This document shows, one piece after another, positions 55,085-64,000 of a stretch of DNA of 64,000 bases. A model generated the notes under the pieces. It had not been told where the DNA came from. It did not search any database and saw only the letters and a list, made by a program, of their open reading frames with translations. Origin of the DNA: Podospora pseudocomata (lineage: Eukaryota; Ascomycota; Sordariomycetes; Sordariales; Podosporaceae); NCBI RefSeq assembly GCF_035222375.1, contig NC_085889.1:4216001-4280000 (forward strand). The letters are read 5' to 3'. Positions within the stretch are counted from its first letter, which is position 1. Each line of letters begins with the position of its first letter. A program made the translations under genes and the position numbers.

Positions 55085-55883
55085 GCCAAGCAGTTTTTCT
55101 CGAAGACGATCTACGATTGGAACTGGCCATGGAAGAGATCAGCCTTGACGTTGTCTAACAAATGCCCACCCGCCATAGGGGAAGGGGAGGAGAGAGAGGG
55201 GAGGGGAGAGAGGGGAGGGGGTGAAGTAAGCTTAATTGACCACACTCCAGCGACAATCTCGAATATGTCACGCCGCATGGATTCGGGGGGGGGAACAGCC
55301 GTTCATACAGCCAGCTCATGGTTGTGGTAGCCATGGCGATCTGAGTTGGGCACGTGTTCTATGTCGCTGTCGTGTTCTTGTTCTCTATAACTGCAGGAGA
55401 GACTGGGTTGACGATGAGCGGCACAGTTGTATATATTGTGTTTATCTTGAAGACGGTGAAGAGGGGAGGGGAAAATCTCACGTCACGAGCTGAGGCCACG
55501 CGGCACAAAGAGAGAGGGACCAGGACATATACATCATGAGCAAATTATGGACCGGATGGGATTGAAGTCATACCGAAAGACCAGAGCACTGCAGGCCGAC
55601 GTCGGCCCAGTTCACTCATCATCCAAATTCAGTATCAAGCCGCACAGGACACCAAAAAATAAGGAGATAAACAACATCAATTGTCTATGTAACTTGTCCC
55701 AAGAGGCCTTAACCGGTTCACCAAGCCCAAGCTTAAATCTTTCGAAAAAAAACCCGCTCAGTCAGAAAACCCATCAAATCCTCCCAGAGCTCCCCAAAAA
55801 TAAAAAAAAAAATATCTTTTCCTGTTTTCTTGTGTTGTTTTTTGTCAAGTCCTCCAAACCCTCCTCAATCGCATTTGTTGTCG
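55085..55883. other. Intergenic region
   Basis: About 800 bases. Contains a purine-rich GGGAGAGAGGGGAGGGG tract (55180-55225). No gene supported. Confidence 0.5.
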
Positions 55884-56309
55884 ATGGCTGATCATGATCC
55901 TCCCAGATACCGAGAAGATCGCCGAAGAGAGGTGATGACTTGTTCCAAAATTGCTTTGACAAGAGATAGAGTCTCTGCCAAACACCAAAGATATGCCAGA
56001 GTCGCTGTGAAAATACAACCAACCAGTCCGCCGGACAAGGGCTAAGATGGCCGTTGCAAATCCGAGCGCTGCCGACCTGTTCCCTTCCAATTCCAAATCT
56101 GCTGGGACTCAACATGATCTCCCAGACTATCGTGAGCCTGTAAACAGTCCGTTGTCCTTGATGGGCGTGTGAGAACACCATCCCACCACCGCCGTGAGCG
56201 CAAGTCGACTCTATGCGGAATACCACCGTGACCCCAGCACCGAGCCAACGCCGAAAACGCAGCCGCATACACTCATTCCCTCCAAGCCCAGCCGGAAAAA
56301 AAAATGACA
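55884..56309 (+). CDS. Possible small spliced gene, unresolved
   Basis: Several plus-strand pieces look weakly coding: MADHDPPRYREDRRRE from 55884 (followed by a GTGATG donor-like site), then AVANPSAADLFPSNSKSAGT and DLPDYREPVNSP from 56046, then LYAEYHRDPSTEPTPKTQPH and TLIPSKPSRKKK ending near 56309. Acceptor-like sites precede the later pieces, but I could not write one clean model. No family recognised. An overlapping frame from 56213 (128 codons) is an alternative. Low confidence. Confidence 0.22.
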
Positions 56310-57219
56310 ACAAGGAAATCGTCGAACGCCTCCAGGAGCACGAGGGAAAATATGGGTACAACTCCATGCCTTTTCCCCAACCAGGCAAACGCCAACAGCC
56401 CGAACCTCCAGTTCCCATATACGCCGATTCCCAGTTAAGCCAGACCCGTGAAATGACCCAAACGCCGTTGTATATGAACCATCTCGCCGGAAAACCCATT
56501 ACCCAGGCTCATACCACCTTCTTCCCAGCCCAACCGTCTCCTCGAGGGCTCCAACCAACCATGCAAAGTCCATGCGCGCGCCATTTGATACTTTTGTGAA
56601 GGAAAAATTGCATTTCCCAGGGGCATCTTGGCCCAACTCGTCCTATCCTTGAAGAAGAAATTGTGTCCCAGTCGAAAACAGGGGCTGGGCCTCTGCAAAC
56701 GTGATGAAAAGACCGAATAACGCGAGGACCTGAGCGGGAAAAACAGCCAAAAAATGAACGAGTACATCGCAATACAATGTTACAAGACTTCAAACCACCC
56801 GCGTGCTAACCCTGACGCTCGCTGCGAATTTCCAGTCGTCGAGGAAGAAGCTGACTGTAACGCGATGACGACGAAAGATGTTCGAGATTAAGCCCGAGGG
56901 CAAGAAGAGAAATTAGTTGTTGTGATGTATGATACAGCCGATCTTGCTCGAGATCGTGTGATGAGGCGCAATAAAAAATGCTTGGTAGCCTAGGGGCTGT
57001 TGCTGTGTGTGAGAGTGCTGGTGCAGATGCAGGTGTCCTCGAAGAAATCAGTCGCGAAAGGTAGGGTCGACGGTTGAAGCCGCCGGGGCCGTTGGGAGTT
57101 GACGGACCAGAGGCGGAGAGAATATGTACAATACCAAAAGGAAAATAAACAGAAGAAACACGTAACGCCATGCTCATGGTGTCCCACCTGCGTCACGTAA
57201 AGGAAAGAGTTTCAGCACC
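56310..57219. other. Intergenic region, probably 3' flank of DHH1
   Basis: About 900 bases downstream of the DHH1 stop codon; no supported gene apart from the possible plus-strand frame noted at its left edge. Long 3' untranslated regions are common for DHH1-type genes in fungi, so much of it may be transcribed; that is inference. Confidence 0.45.
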
Positions 57220-58993
57220 CTAGTTGGGCCCAGAAGGGGGCTGCTGAATAGGGGTTTGCCCCTGACCACCACGACCACCGCGGGTCGGATAGCGGGAAGG
57301 CTGGGTTTGCTGGAACCCACCGCGGCCTCGGCCATTGCCCCGGTGACCGCCGGGGTTTCCACGGGACTGGTACCCTCCGCGGGGCGCAAAACCAGTGTTG
57401 GTTGCCCGGCCGCCTTGGTCCGGGAACTGCTGGAAGCTGTTTGCCGCCTGATTGCCTTCAATCTGCTGGGGAGACCGTCCCTGCCAGTTTCCCGAAGCAC
57501 CTCCCGGGCGGGGACCAGCGGGTTGAGCCTGGTGAGTTGGTGGGTTCATTGGCTGCTGTTGACCCTGCTGCTGGTTACCAGCAGACCTGAAGTTGGAAAT
57601 GGGCCTAGGAATCGACTCGGGATTCTCGTAGACGTAGAGACTCTTGTCAATGGTGGCAGGAATGGGCTGGATTTCAGTGCCCAAGTCACGTTCAATGTTG
57701 TAGAGGTTGAACCTGTCATCCCAGTTGATCAGGTTGATGGCCAAACCAAGATGGCCGTAACGGCCCGAGCGACCGATACGATGAAGATATGTCTCGGCAT
57801 TCTTTGGGAAGTCAAAGTTGATCACCACATTGACAGCCTGAATGTCGATACCACGCGTGAGAAGATCCGAGCAGACGAGGTTGCGGCAAACACCGTTCCT
57901 AAAGTCGTGGAAGACACGGTTGCGAGCGTGCTGTTGCATCTTGGCGTGACTGTAGAAACACGAGTAGCCCAACTCGGTGATCTTCTTGGCCAAAAGCTCG
58001 ACACGGTTGGTCGAGTTGCAGAAAATAATGGACTGGTTGATCTGCAGCTTTGAAAAGAGGGTGTTCAGGCAGTGCACTTTTTGCTTCTCCTCGACGTAGG
58101 CGTAGTACTGGGTGATACCGCGCAGAGTGAGCTCGTCCATGAGGTTGATCTCGTAAGGTTCTTTCATGTTCTTATCAGAGAAATCCTTGACCGAAATAGG
58201 GAAGGTGGCTGAGAACAGCATGACCTGGCGATCCTTGGGGTGGAACTGGAGAAGTTGTTCGATGACGGGGGTGAACTCGGCCGAGAGAAGCTTGTCAGCT
58301 TCGTCCATGATGAACATGGGGCATTCACTCAAATCCGCCACCTGCTTTCCAGCCAAATCGAGGATTCTGCCCGGGGTGCCGACCACAATATGGACGGGGT
58401 CCTGGAGACGGACAATGTCATCGCGGAGGCCTGTGCCACCAGTGGTAACCATGACGTTGACGCCGAGGTGCTTTCCAAGCGTCTTGCAAACCTGGGATGT
58501 CTGCATGGCGAGTTCTCTGGTCGGGACTAGGATAAGACACTGGATCTTGTTGATTTTGGGGTTGATCTTTTGGAGAGCGGGGATGACGAAGGCAGCTGTT
58601 TTGCCGGTTCCGTTCTTGGCGCGCGCAAGAATATCACGCCCGGTGAGCGCAACTGGAATGCTTTCTTCTTGGATGGGCGAGGGCTTCTCGAAACCAGCTT
58701 CGAAAATGCCCATCAGTAAGGATCGCTTGAGTCCGAAGTCCTCAAACTCCATGCCCTTGGTGTTGGTGACATCCTGCGCAACAAAAGTGTGTTAGCAAAT
58801 CTGGTCAGGAACAAGCATGAGGGGGACAAACCTCGGTCTGTTGTCTGTTGTCTTTCGTGGGAATGTTCAAGTTCTTCTTCCACTCGTCATCACTGATCTG
58901 TTAGCCACCACGGTTCATGGGGGTCGAGAGCAAGATGTCCGCCACATACTTCAAGCTTGTCGCCTGGAGCTTGTCCGCGAGACTGTCGGTCAT
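57220..58993 (-). CDS. DHH1: ATP-dependent RNA helicase DHH1 (DDX6 family)
   Basis: Three exons, 58950-58993, 58832-58892 and 57220-58773 (57- and 58-nt introns), 552 aa. DHH1 binds the decapping machinery and represses translation, sending mRNAs to P-bodies. All DEAD-box motifs are present: Q-motif region [14 protein letters not shown], motif I AKNGTGKT (about 87-94), PTRELA, GG and TPGR, DEAD (192-195), SAT (223-225), and HRIGRSGR (about 366-373). The N-terminus [20 protein letters not shown] and [18 protein letters not shown] is the usual DHH1 lead-in. The tail is Gln/Pro/Gly/Arg-rich with RGG motifs ([18 protein letters not shown]), as in filamentous fungi. The two 5' exons were found by splice signals; the first joins at TTGAA/GTATGT. 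Confidence 0.97.
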
Positions 58994-59847
58994 TTTGGCA
59001 GCAAAAGGAGGGAAATCTTGGGAAAAGAGAGGTAAGTCGGTCGGATTCGGTGGCGCGGAGGTATCCCGTCCGTCTTGTTCAAGTGAGGTTTTGTGGTCGG
59101 TCGTGGTCGTGTCAGAGGCGCAAGACTGGCTCTTCCAGATTGCGAATCGAGGTGGATGTCGTGCGGTCGGTGGGTTGTGGGTTGTGAAGTGCTATACCCG
59201 TCGCGGCATATGTTGGGAATCGAGTTGTGGGTTTGATTTGGTCGACCGATATGTCGTGGAAGCTGTGGAGCTAGCTGCTCGTCTGGTGGTCTGGTGGTGT
59301 GGTGATCTGGTGAGGCTTGCTTCGGTGGTTCGGGGAGTGGGAAGTCGGGACAGAGAAAATAGTGCGGTTCTCTGCAAATGGGATGTGGGTGGTGGGGGAC
59401 AATGAATAGATTGTTGGGGGCTCAAAGTGGTTCGTGTGTTGCTCGAGAAGTCGGTGTAGAGCCGGGAGAGTGATCTGGAGTCGTCGATGCGGGGCAGAAA
59501 GATGAGGCAGGCAGGGCTGAACAATTCTCTGCAGCAACCACTCGAAAAGTTCGGGACGATGATGGTTTCCTCGTCACGTGCCCAACAACGGTGCTTTCTC
59601 CTAGAACAGGGGCGGTGCTTTGGCAGCGATAAGATAACCGGCTGTGGGGTTGATCCACACTGTAAAAAGGCCAAGACGCCGATGGTCCCGTCCCCTCTAT
59701 CGTCCCAGGTCCCGCATCTTCCCTTTTGCACTTCAACCAGACACTGGTATCCGCCACTGACGCGAGCACGAGTTGTTCTTGTGTTGCCGGCGCCATGGTC
59801 CTTTTCCTTCCTTCAAGCCCTGAAAACATGATCCTGTCAACTTCACC
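58994..59847. promoter_or_regulatory. Divergent promoter region of DHH1 and the J-protein gene
   Basis: 850 bases between two starts read outward. Inference: bidirectional promoter. No gene with support lies inside; frames on both strands are short and lack domains. Confidence 0.5.
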
Positions 59848-60672
59848 ATGATGCTGCTCAAAAGACATACCGTTACACCATTTCCCTTGACCACTTTTGT
59901 GCTGCCATCAGCTTCGATAACGTCATCGTGTCAGCTACCGCGCTGCCATCTCCAGAAGCGCTCATACGCCTCGGTTCAGGACAAGCCACCGAAATGGCCT
60001 ACTTCTGCAAGCCCCACTCCGTATGAGGTCTTTGGACTTACCAAAGACGATGTATACACCAAAGCACGGTTCAACCAGTTGGTCAAACTCTATCATCCCG
60101 ATCTCCACCATCACTCGGCCCACGATGGCATCCCCCATGTGATGAAGCTCGAGAGATATCGCCTCGTCATTGCGGCCAATGACATCCTCAGCAATCCTCA
60201 GAAGCGTCGACTCTACGACCTCCACCGAATTGGCTGGGGAAATCACACCGACCCACATGTTGAACATCGGGCGGCAGGGAGGTCATGGAGGAAGGAGCCT
60301 GGGAACGCCAGCCAGAACGCCACTTGGGAAGACTGGGAGCAATGGTACCAGGAGAGGGATGGCAAGAAGCAAGAGCCGGTCTTCATGTCCAACTTTGGCT
60401 TCGCCACCATCTTGGCATGCTGTGCTGTTGTTGGTGTCTGGACCCAGGTGGCATATGCCGAGAAGAAGTCGGCAAGCATCTTGAACCTGCAAGCCCAGCA
60501 ACAGGCCGTCATCACCAGAGATATGATGTCGCGCGAGAGAGCGAAAGCGGCCATGAGCCGCGAGGGTAGGGTCGAGACATTCTTGTTGTCACGAGAGCTT
60601 GGAAAGTCGGAATATGATTTACCAGGACACGGAGCCTCAGACGGTGGAGGTGGTGAGGCCGAGGCGCCATGA
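59848..60672 (+). CDS. Mitochondrial-type J-domain (DnaJ-like) protein
   Basis: Single exon, 274 aa. The first 40 residues are basic and Ser/Thr/Leu-rich (MMLLKRHTVTPFPLTTFVLP, then CHLQKRSYAS), a likely mitochondrial presequence. A J-domain spans about 56-125: PYEVFGLTKDDVYTKARFNQ, then the HPD tripeptide at 83-85 in LYHPDLHHHS, then LERYRLVIAANDILSNPQKR RLYDLHR. One transmembrane helix follows (FGFATILACCAVVGVWTQVA), then a charged helical tail. J-proteins stimulate Hsp70 ATPase; a membrane-anchored mitochondrial form could help import or assembly. No Gly/Phe or Cys-rich domain, so it is a class III J-protein. Confidence 0.88.
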   Translation: MMLLKRHTVTPFPLTTFVLPSASITSSCQLPRCHLQKRSYASVQDKPPKWPTSASPTPYEVFGLTKDDVYTKARFNQLVKLYHPDLHHHSAHDGIPHVMKLERYRLVIAANDILSNPQKRRLYDLHRIGWGNHTDPHVEHRAAGRSWRKEPGNASQNATWEDWEQWYQERDGKKQEPVFMSNFGFATILACCAVVGVWTQVAYAEKKSASILNLQAQQQAVITRDMMSRERAKAAMSREGRVETFLLSRELGKSEYDLPGHGASDGGGGEAEAP

Positions 60673-61823
60673 AGTCGGTCGGGTTGTATTCGGTGATTTC
60701 TGTCAGCGAGTCGCATAGTCGGTCATCATAGACTGTATACAGACCTGTACTGTTTTCTGATGGTGCCTGTTGCTTGATTCAAGCCAGAGAGACACTGATT
60801 GTATTGGAGCGACCGGCCCTCTTGTCGTAGTGGTTGTTTCGTTGCCGCTGGCGAAAGAAAAGAAGAAGAGAAAACCCCAGATTCTCTGTGGCAACTCGAG
60901 AAGGACGGCATCTGCCCACTTCCAAAGTAGGTTCAACGAGTCGCTTGCACGTGGCGGGGTCAAACAGGAGCCATCGAAGGCTTATCGGGGCACGATCACA
61001 TGGAGAACCGGATAATAGAATATCTGAAGACTTTATCAGAGTTCGGTCTATCACTGTGTTGTGCGTCTCGGGCGTTGAGGCTGCTTAGGGCATTGTCTAT
61101 GTGCACGGGCCATATCCCTCATCCATCGGTGTCTTGTTCTTTCCTCTTGTCCCCGAGCCATTATCTGTGAGAAATGGTGGCTGGGACGAGGCTGCGGAAG
61201 ACCTGGGAACCGAGTTGAAGAAGATGAGAAGGTGATGGAGCTTAATTCCACTGGAGTAATACCTCTCCTCACACAATGGTGGCCATAGTCCGAGATCCTA
61301 TATCTATTTCGTCATGGGAAAGGGCATCTTTCATCCTCATGTTAAGTATGGTTCACGGAGCTTGCATGACTGTTAAAAACAGAGACTCGGTTTTAATGTG
61401 TCTGATATGACCTTCCTACCTGAAAATAGAATTCATTGGCCAGCAGAGCCTCACGAGGAGGCTATTAGACCAGATGATATAAAGCCAAGGTCAGGCAATG
61501 GAGATGGATGACGAACTTTGACAACATACATCAAGCGCAGATGCTTCAATTGTGTTGACAGGCTTCCATCGATGGGAACAAGATGTTGGCGAAAGGCACC
61601 AACATCCCCTGCCTCTGCAATGGGTAAAACTTCAGGGGTTGGCATGCCAACACTTCTTCACAACACGCATAGTAGGTACCGAACACCAAGTCTCGAAATC
61701 ACCGTGTTTATTCCACTCTACCAACCAAGAATATGGCCTCTAACTACAAAAGAAACCTTTTGATGCCCCTTTCCAGCCCAGGTCAAACCCCAAATTCCGA
61801 TAACCTAGAGACCGATATCTAAT
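60673..61823. other. Intergenic region between convergent genes
   Basis: About 1.15 kb, AT-richer toward the right. It holds the 3' flanks of the J-protein and 2EXR genes. No gene supported. Confidence 0.5.
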
Positions 61824-63129
61824 CTAGATGCCACTGACCGGCAGCAAGATCTTGTAAGCCATTGCCTGCCTCTTCCCCAGCGGAGTCCGAAAGATCCTCC
61901 GGAGATCCATCGGAGTCGCGTCCTTGTCCTGCGTCAGCTGCCTATGAACCTCCTTGATCAGCTCCCTGACCTCCCTGACAACATCAAGGTCCATACGCCG
62001 GGCCTCATCGCTAGGAAGCATGAGGAAGCGGTCAACATCGATGTAGGTCTTGTCGGCGTCGTGGAACAGGGTGAGCCAGTCTTCAGGTTGGCCCTTGATG
62101 CGGCGCTGTTCATGGTAAGCTTGTCAAGGGTCAGGTTAGTAGCAGATCGTGATAAAATTGTGATGAGACGGGAGGCCAAGACTCACTTGTAGAAAACCAC
62201 CTCCTATAAATCTCCAACCGCTCCCTATTCTCTCTGCTTCCCTTCGGAACCTGCACGACAAAGTACAAAACTTCCAACCCCGGCATCGAGTCGATAAACC
62301 CCGCCACCTCATCCGGACACATGGTCCAGTCCCCATGAGGCACGATGCTCCCGTCAACATGGATGCAGCACTGAAAAACAGTGTTTTGCTTCGCGCAAGT
62401 GCGCTCAGAACTCTGCTTATACACAACACCCACCTTCTTCAAATCAGCCATCCCACCCGGAGTCTCCGTCCTAAAAACAGACTTCTTGTTCTTCTCCCCC
62501 TCATCCCTAAGCCTGGATCTCCCCGCGGGAAAAGACAGCTCAGGATCAAAGTAAGGCACGAAAAACTGGTTATTAACATGAAAGTAGCGAAAGTCAGACT
62601 TGGGGTTTGACGTCGCGCCGGCGAGGAAGTCGAGCACGACAAGGTCGTGGTTTGTGTCCATGGGTCCCCAGGCGCGAGAGAAGGGGAGGTTGCCCGGGTT
62701 TTTTGTGGCGAGAACAACAGCCTGCTGGGCTGCGCGGCTGACGGAGCCCATGTCCTTGTTGATACGATAGCCCGAGCCGTCGGTGCTTTTGGGTTTGGGG
62801 TAGTAAGCCAGATGCCAGGTGGGGTCGACCCAGTTGCCTTTGTCGTTGGTGTAGCCCGGGATGACGGCTTTCTCGACGTTCATGAAGTGGATGCTGGGTT
62901 TGCGGAGGGCTTGGGTGAAGATCTCTTGCTGGATCTCGAGGGGGAAACGCTTGAAGTGGGGGAATTTGACCAGGCCGTCGTCGTTGTCCTTGGAGGCCTT
63001 GGAGGCGGCATGGGTTTTCTTGGTCGAGGTGGTCGCGGTGGCCTTGCCTTTGGTGCTTTCGGTGCTGCTGGCCTTGAGGCGACCCTTGGGGGTGGCCTTT
63101 TTGATCAAGGCCTTCTTTTTGGGAGGCAT
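61824..63129 (-). CDS. 2EXR-domain protein
   Basis: Two exons, 62187-63129 and 61824-62119 (67-nt intron with GTGAGT donor, CTAACCTGACC branch and GACAAG acceptor), 412 aa. A Lys/Ala/Thr-rich disordered start (about 1-52) is followed by the 2EXR motif FPHFKRFPLEIQQEIFTQAL, an F-box-like helix, then IHFMNVEKAVIPG, VSRAAQQAVVLATKN and VVLDFLAG, as in the large fungal 2EXR family. The C-terminal exon is charged and helical (MLPSDEARRMDLDVVREVRE, then IFRTPLGKRQAMAYK). Function unknown; 2EXR proteins are thought to act like F-box adaptors, which is inference. The ACAAG acceptor alone keeps the second exon in frame. Confidence 0.85.
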
Positions 63130-64000
63130 GGTGGCGGTCGTCTGATGCTGTGGGAGAGATTTCGGCGAGGGAGAGAAACCGAAACTCTTGGGGGGAAGAA
63201 ATTTGGGAGAATAAAAACAACCTCCTTACTGACCTCACTGTCCTGGACTGTCAGGGAAGGAACGATGGGTCACGAGGGCGGCGAGCAGGTGATAAGGAGC
63301 GATAAAGGCCCGATAAGAAAGGCAGAAAGAAGCTCAGATATTTGGCAGTGTATCCTCTGGTGGTTATGGAGGCCAGGGCAATGTTGAGCTATCTCTAACA
63401 GATCCTCATATTGTCTAGAAGCTGCCGGTGTGTAGATCGTATCACCATTGTTCATCGAAAGTCTTTGAAAGCTTGATAGTACAATGACCCTCCTGTGCTT
63501 CCGCTGCTTGGGATGGTTGCTCTCTCGACTTCCACGGAAGCCTGATAACGAGCATGACAATGAATGGCAAAGCCCCGCGGCAAAGACCGAGAGCGATAGC
63601 CCACCGTAGGGTTTTAATGCAGCATCGAAAAGACTGCTTTTGTGTGTTGTTGAATTAGGAAGCCTGTTGATATTTAATTTGCACTGGAACTTAGAACTTG
63701 CAGTGTGGTATTATGCCTACTTAAGTCCGCATCACTCAACTATTTGGGCCCATTGGCCACATTGGACCACAAAGAAAGCAACTACCAGACTGAGTGGGTA
63801 TGCAAGAGTACCAAGGTTCAAAAGTTAGGATGGAGTCGTTGAGTGAGCTGGACACATCATTTGCCATTACGAGACACAGGATGTTCTTGCCCACCTAGCT
63901 GATTGATGTAAGCACCAAACTGTGTTCATACAACTATACAAGATCTCGTCACCTTAACACAGGAATTTAAAGAAAGAATACTAGTATAATTTACAGACAG
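63130..64000. other. Upstream region of the 2EXR gene, to the window end
   Basis: About 870 bases. Promoter side of the 2EXR gene, then AT-rich sequence with no supported gene. Any gene starting just beyond the edge cannot be seen. Confidence 0.45.

Noticed and set aside
55774-56499. Minus-strand frame of 241 codons downstream of DHH1
   Set aside because: Trp/Gly/Arg-rich product without domain; fits a reverse shadow of the plus-strand pieces or 3' flank.
1-64000. CRISPR arrays, rRNA genes and intact transposons
   Set aside because: Searched for direct repeats with spacers, rRNA-like blocks and transposase or reverse transcriptase motifs; none convincing. CRISPR is not expected in a fungal nucleus.

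Overview
The window looks like nuclear chromosomal DNA of a filamentous ascomycete, most likely a sordariomycete close to the Sordariales (Podospora/Chaetomium/Neurospora type). The evidence is short introns (about 45-70 nt) with GTANGT-like donors and CTGAC/CTAAC branch motifs, pyrimidine-rich leaders, one-gene transcription units on both strands, an intron-bearing tRNA-Pro, and fungal-specific families (Swc3, Rax1, DUF6594, 2EXR, GH115). The order-level placement is inference. All gene models below were spliced by eye.

Layout. 1-3.5 kb: gene-poor leader or promoter DNA of a Myb/SANT regulator (3512-4651). 6.3-10.4 kb: COX10 heme A synthesis enzyme (minus) facing a five-exon transaldolase (plus). 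11.35 kb: tRNA-Pro(AGG) with a 19-nt intron. 12.1-15.6 kb: kinesin-8 motor. 16.3-19.6 kb: secreted GH115 alpha-glucuronidase. 21.5-22.7 kb: BuGZ/ZNF207-type zinc finger protein. 23-33 kb is an accessory-looking region: a Cys-rich microprotein, a 22-bp tandem repeat, a DUF6594 membrane protein, a ubiquitin-like fold gene, two small Pro-rich ORFs sharing motifs, a multi-pass membrane protein gene carrying an in-frame amber codon, a broken HeLo-like/G-alpha-like gene, a type I membrane protein exon and a secreted 12-cysteine protein. 36.2-38.7 kb: Rax1-like RGS membrane protein and a four-helix membrane protein. 39.5-52 kb is a dense core block: alpha/beta hydrolase, N-myristoyltransferase, a conserved membrane protein, a short-chain dehydrogenase, Swc3 and an ABHD12/Bem46-like hydrolase. 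52-55.1 kb holds gene relics (a CmcJ/AsaB-like fragment and an isolated NB-ARC fragment). 57-63.1 kb: DHH1 helicase, a mitochondrial-type J-protein and a 2EXR-domain protein.

The core genes are unrelated housekeeping units in mixed orientation, with no sign of an operon or a classic biosynthetic cluster. The most notable signals are three. First, many genes switch from C-rich to G-rich synonymous positions along the transcript, and the pattern repeats within the long GH115 gene. Second, the 23-31 kb accessory block combines a ubiquitin-like gene, small motif-sharing ORFs, membrane proteins and a degenerate cell-death/G-protein-type gene. Third, relic NLR and oxidoreductase pieces lie side by side at 54-55 kb.
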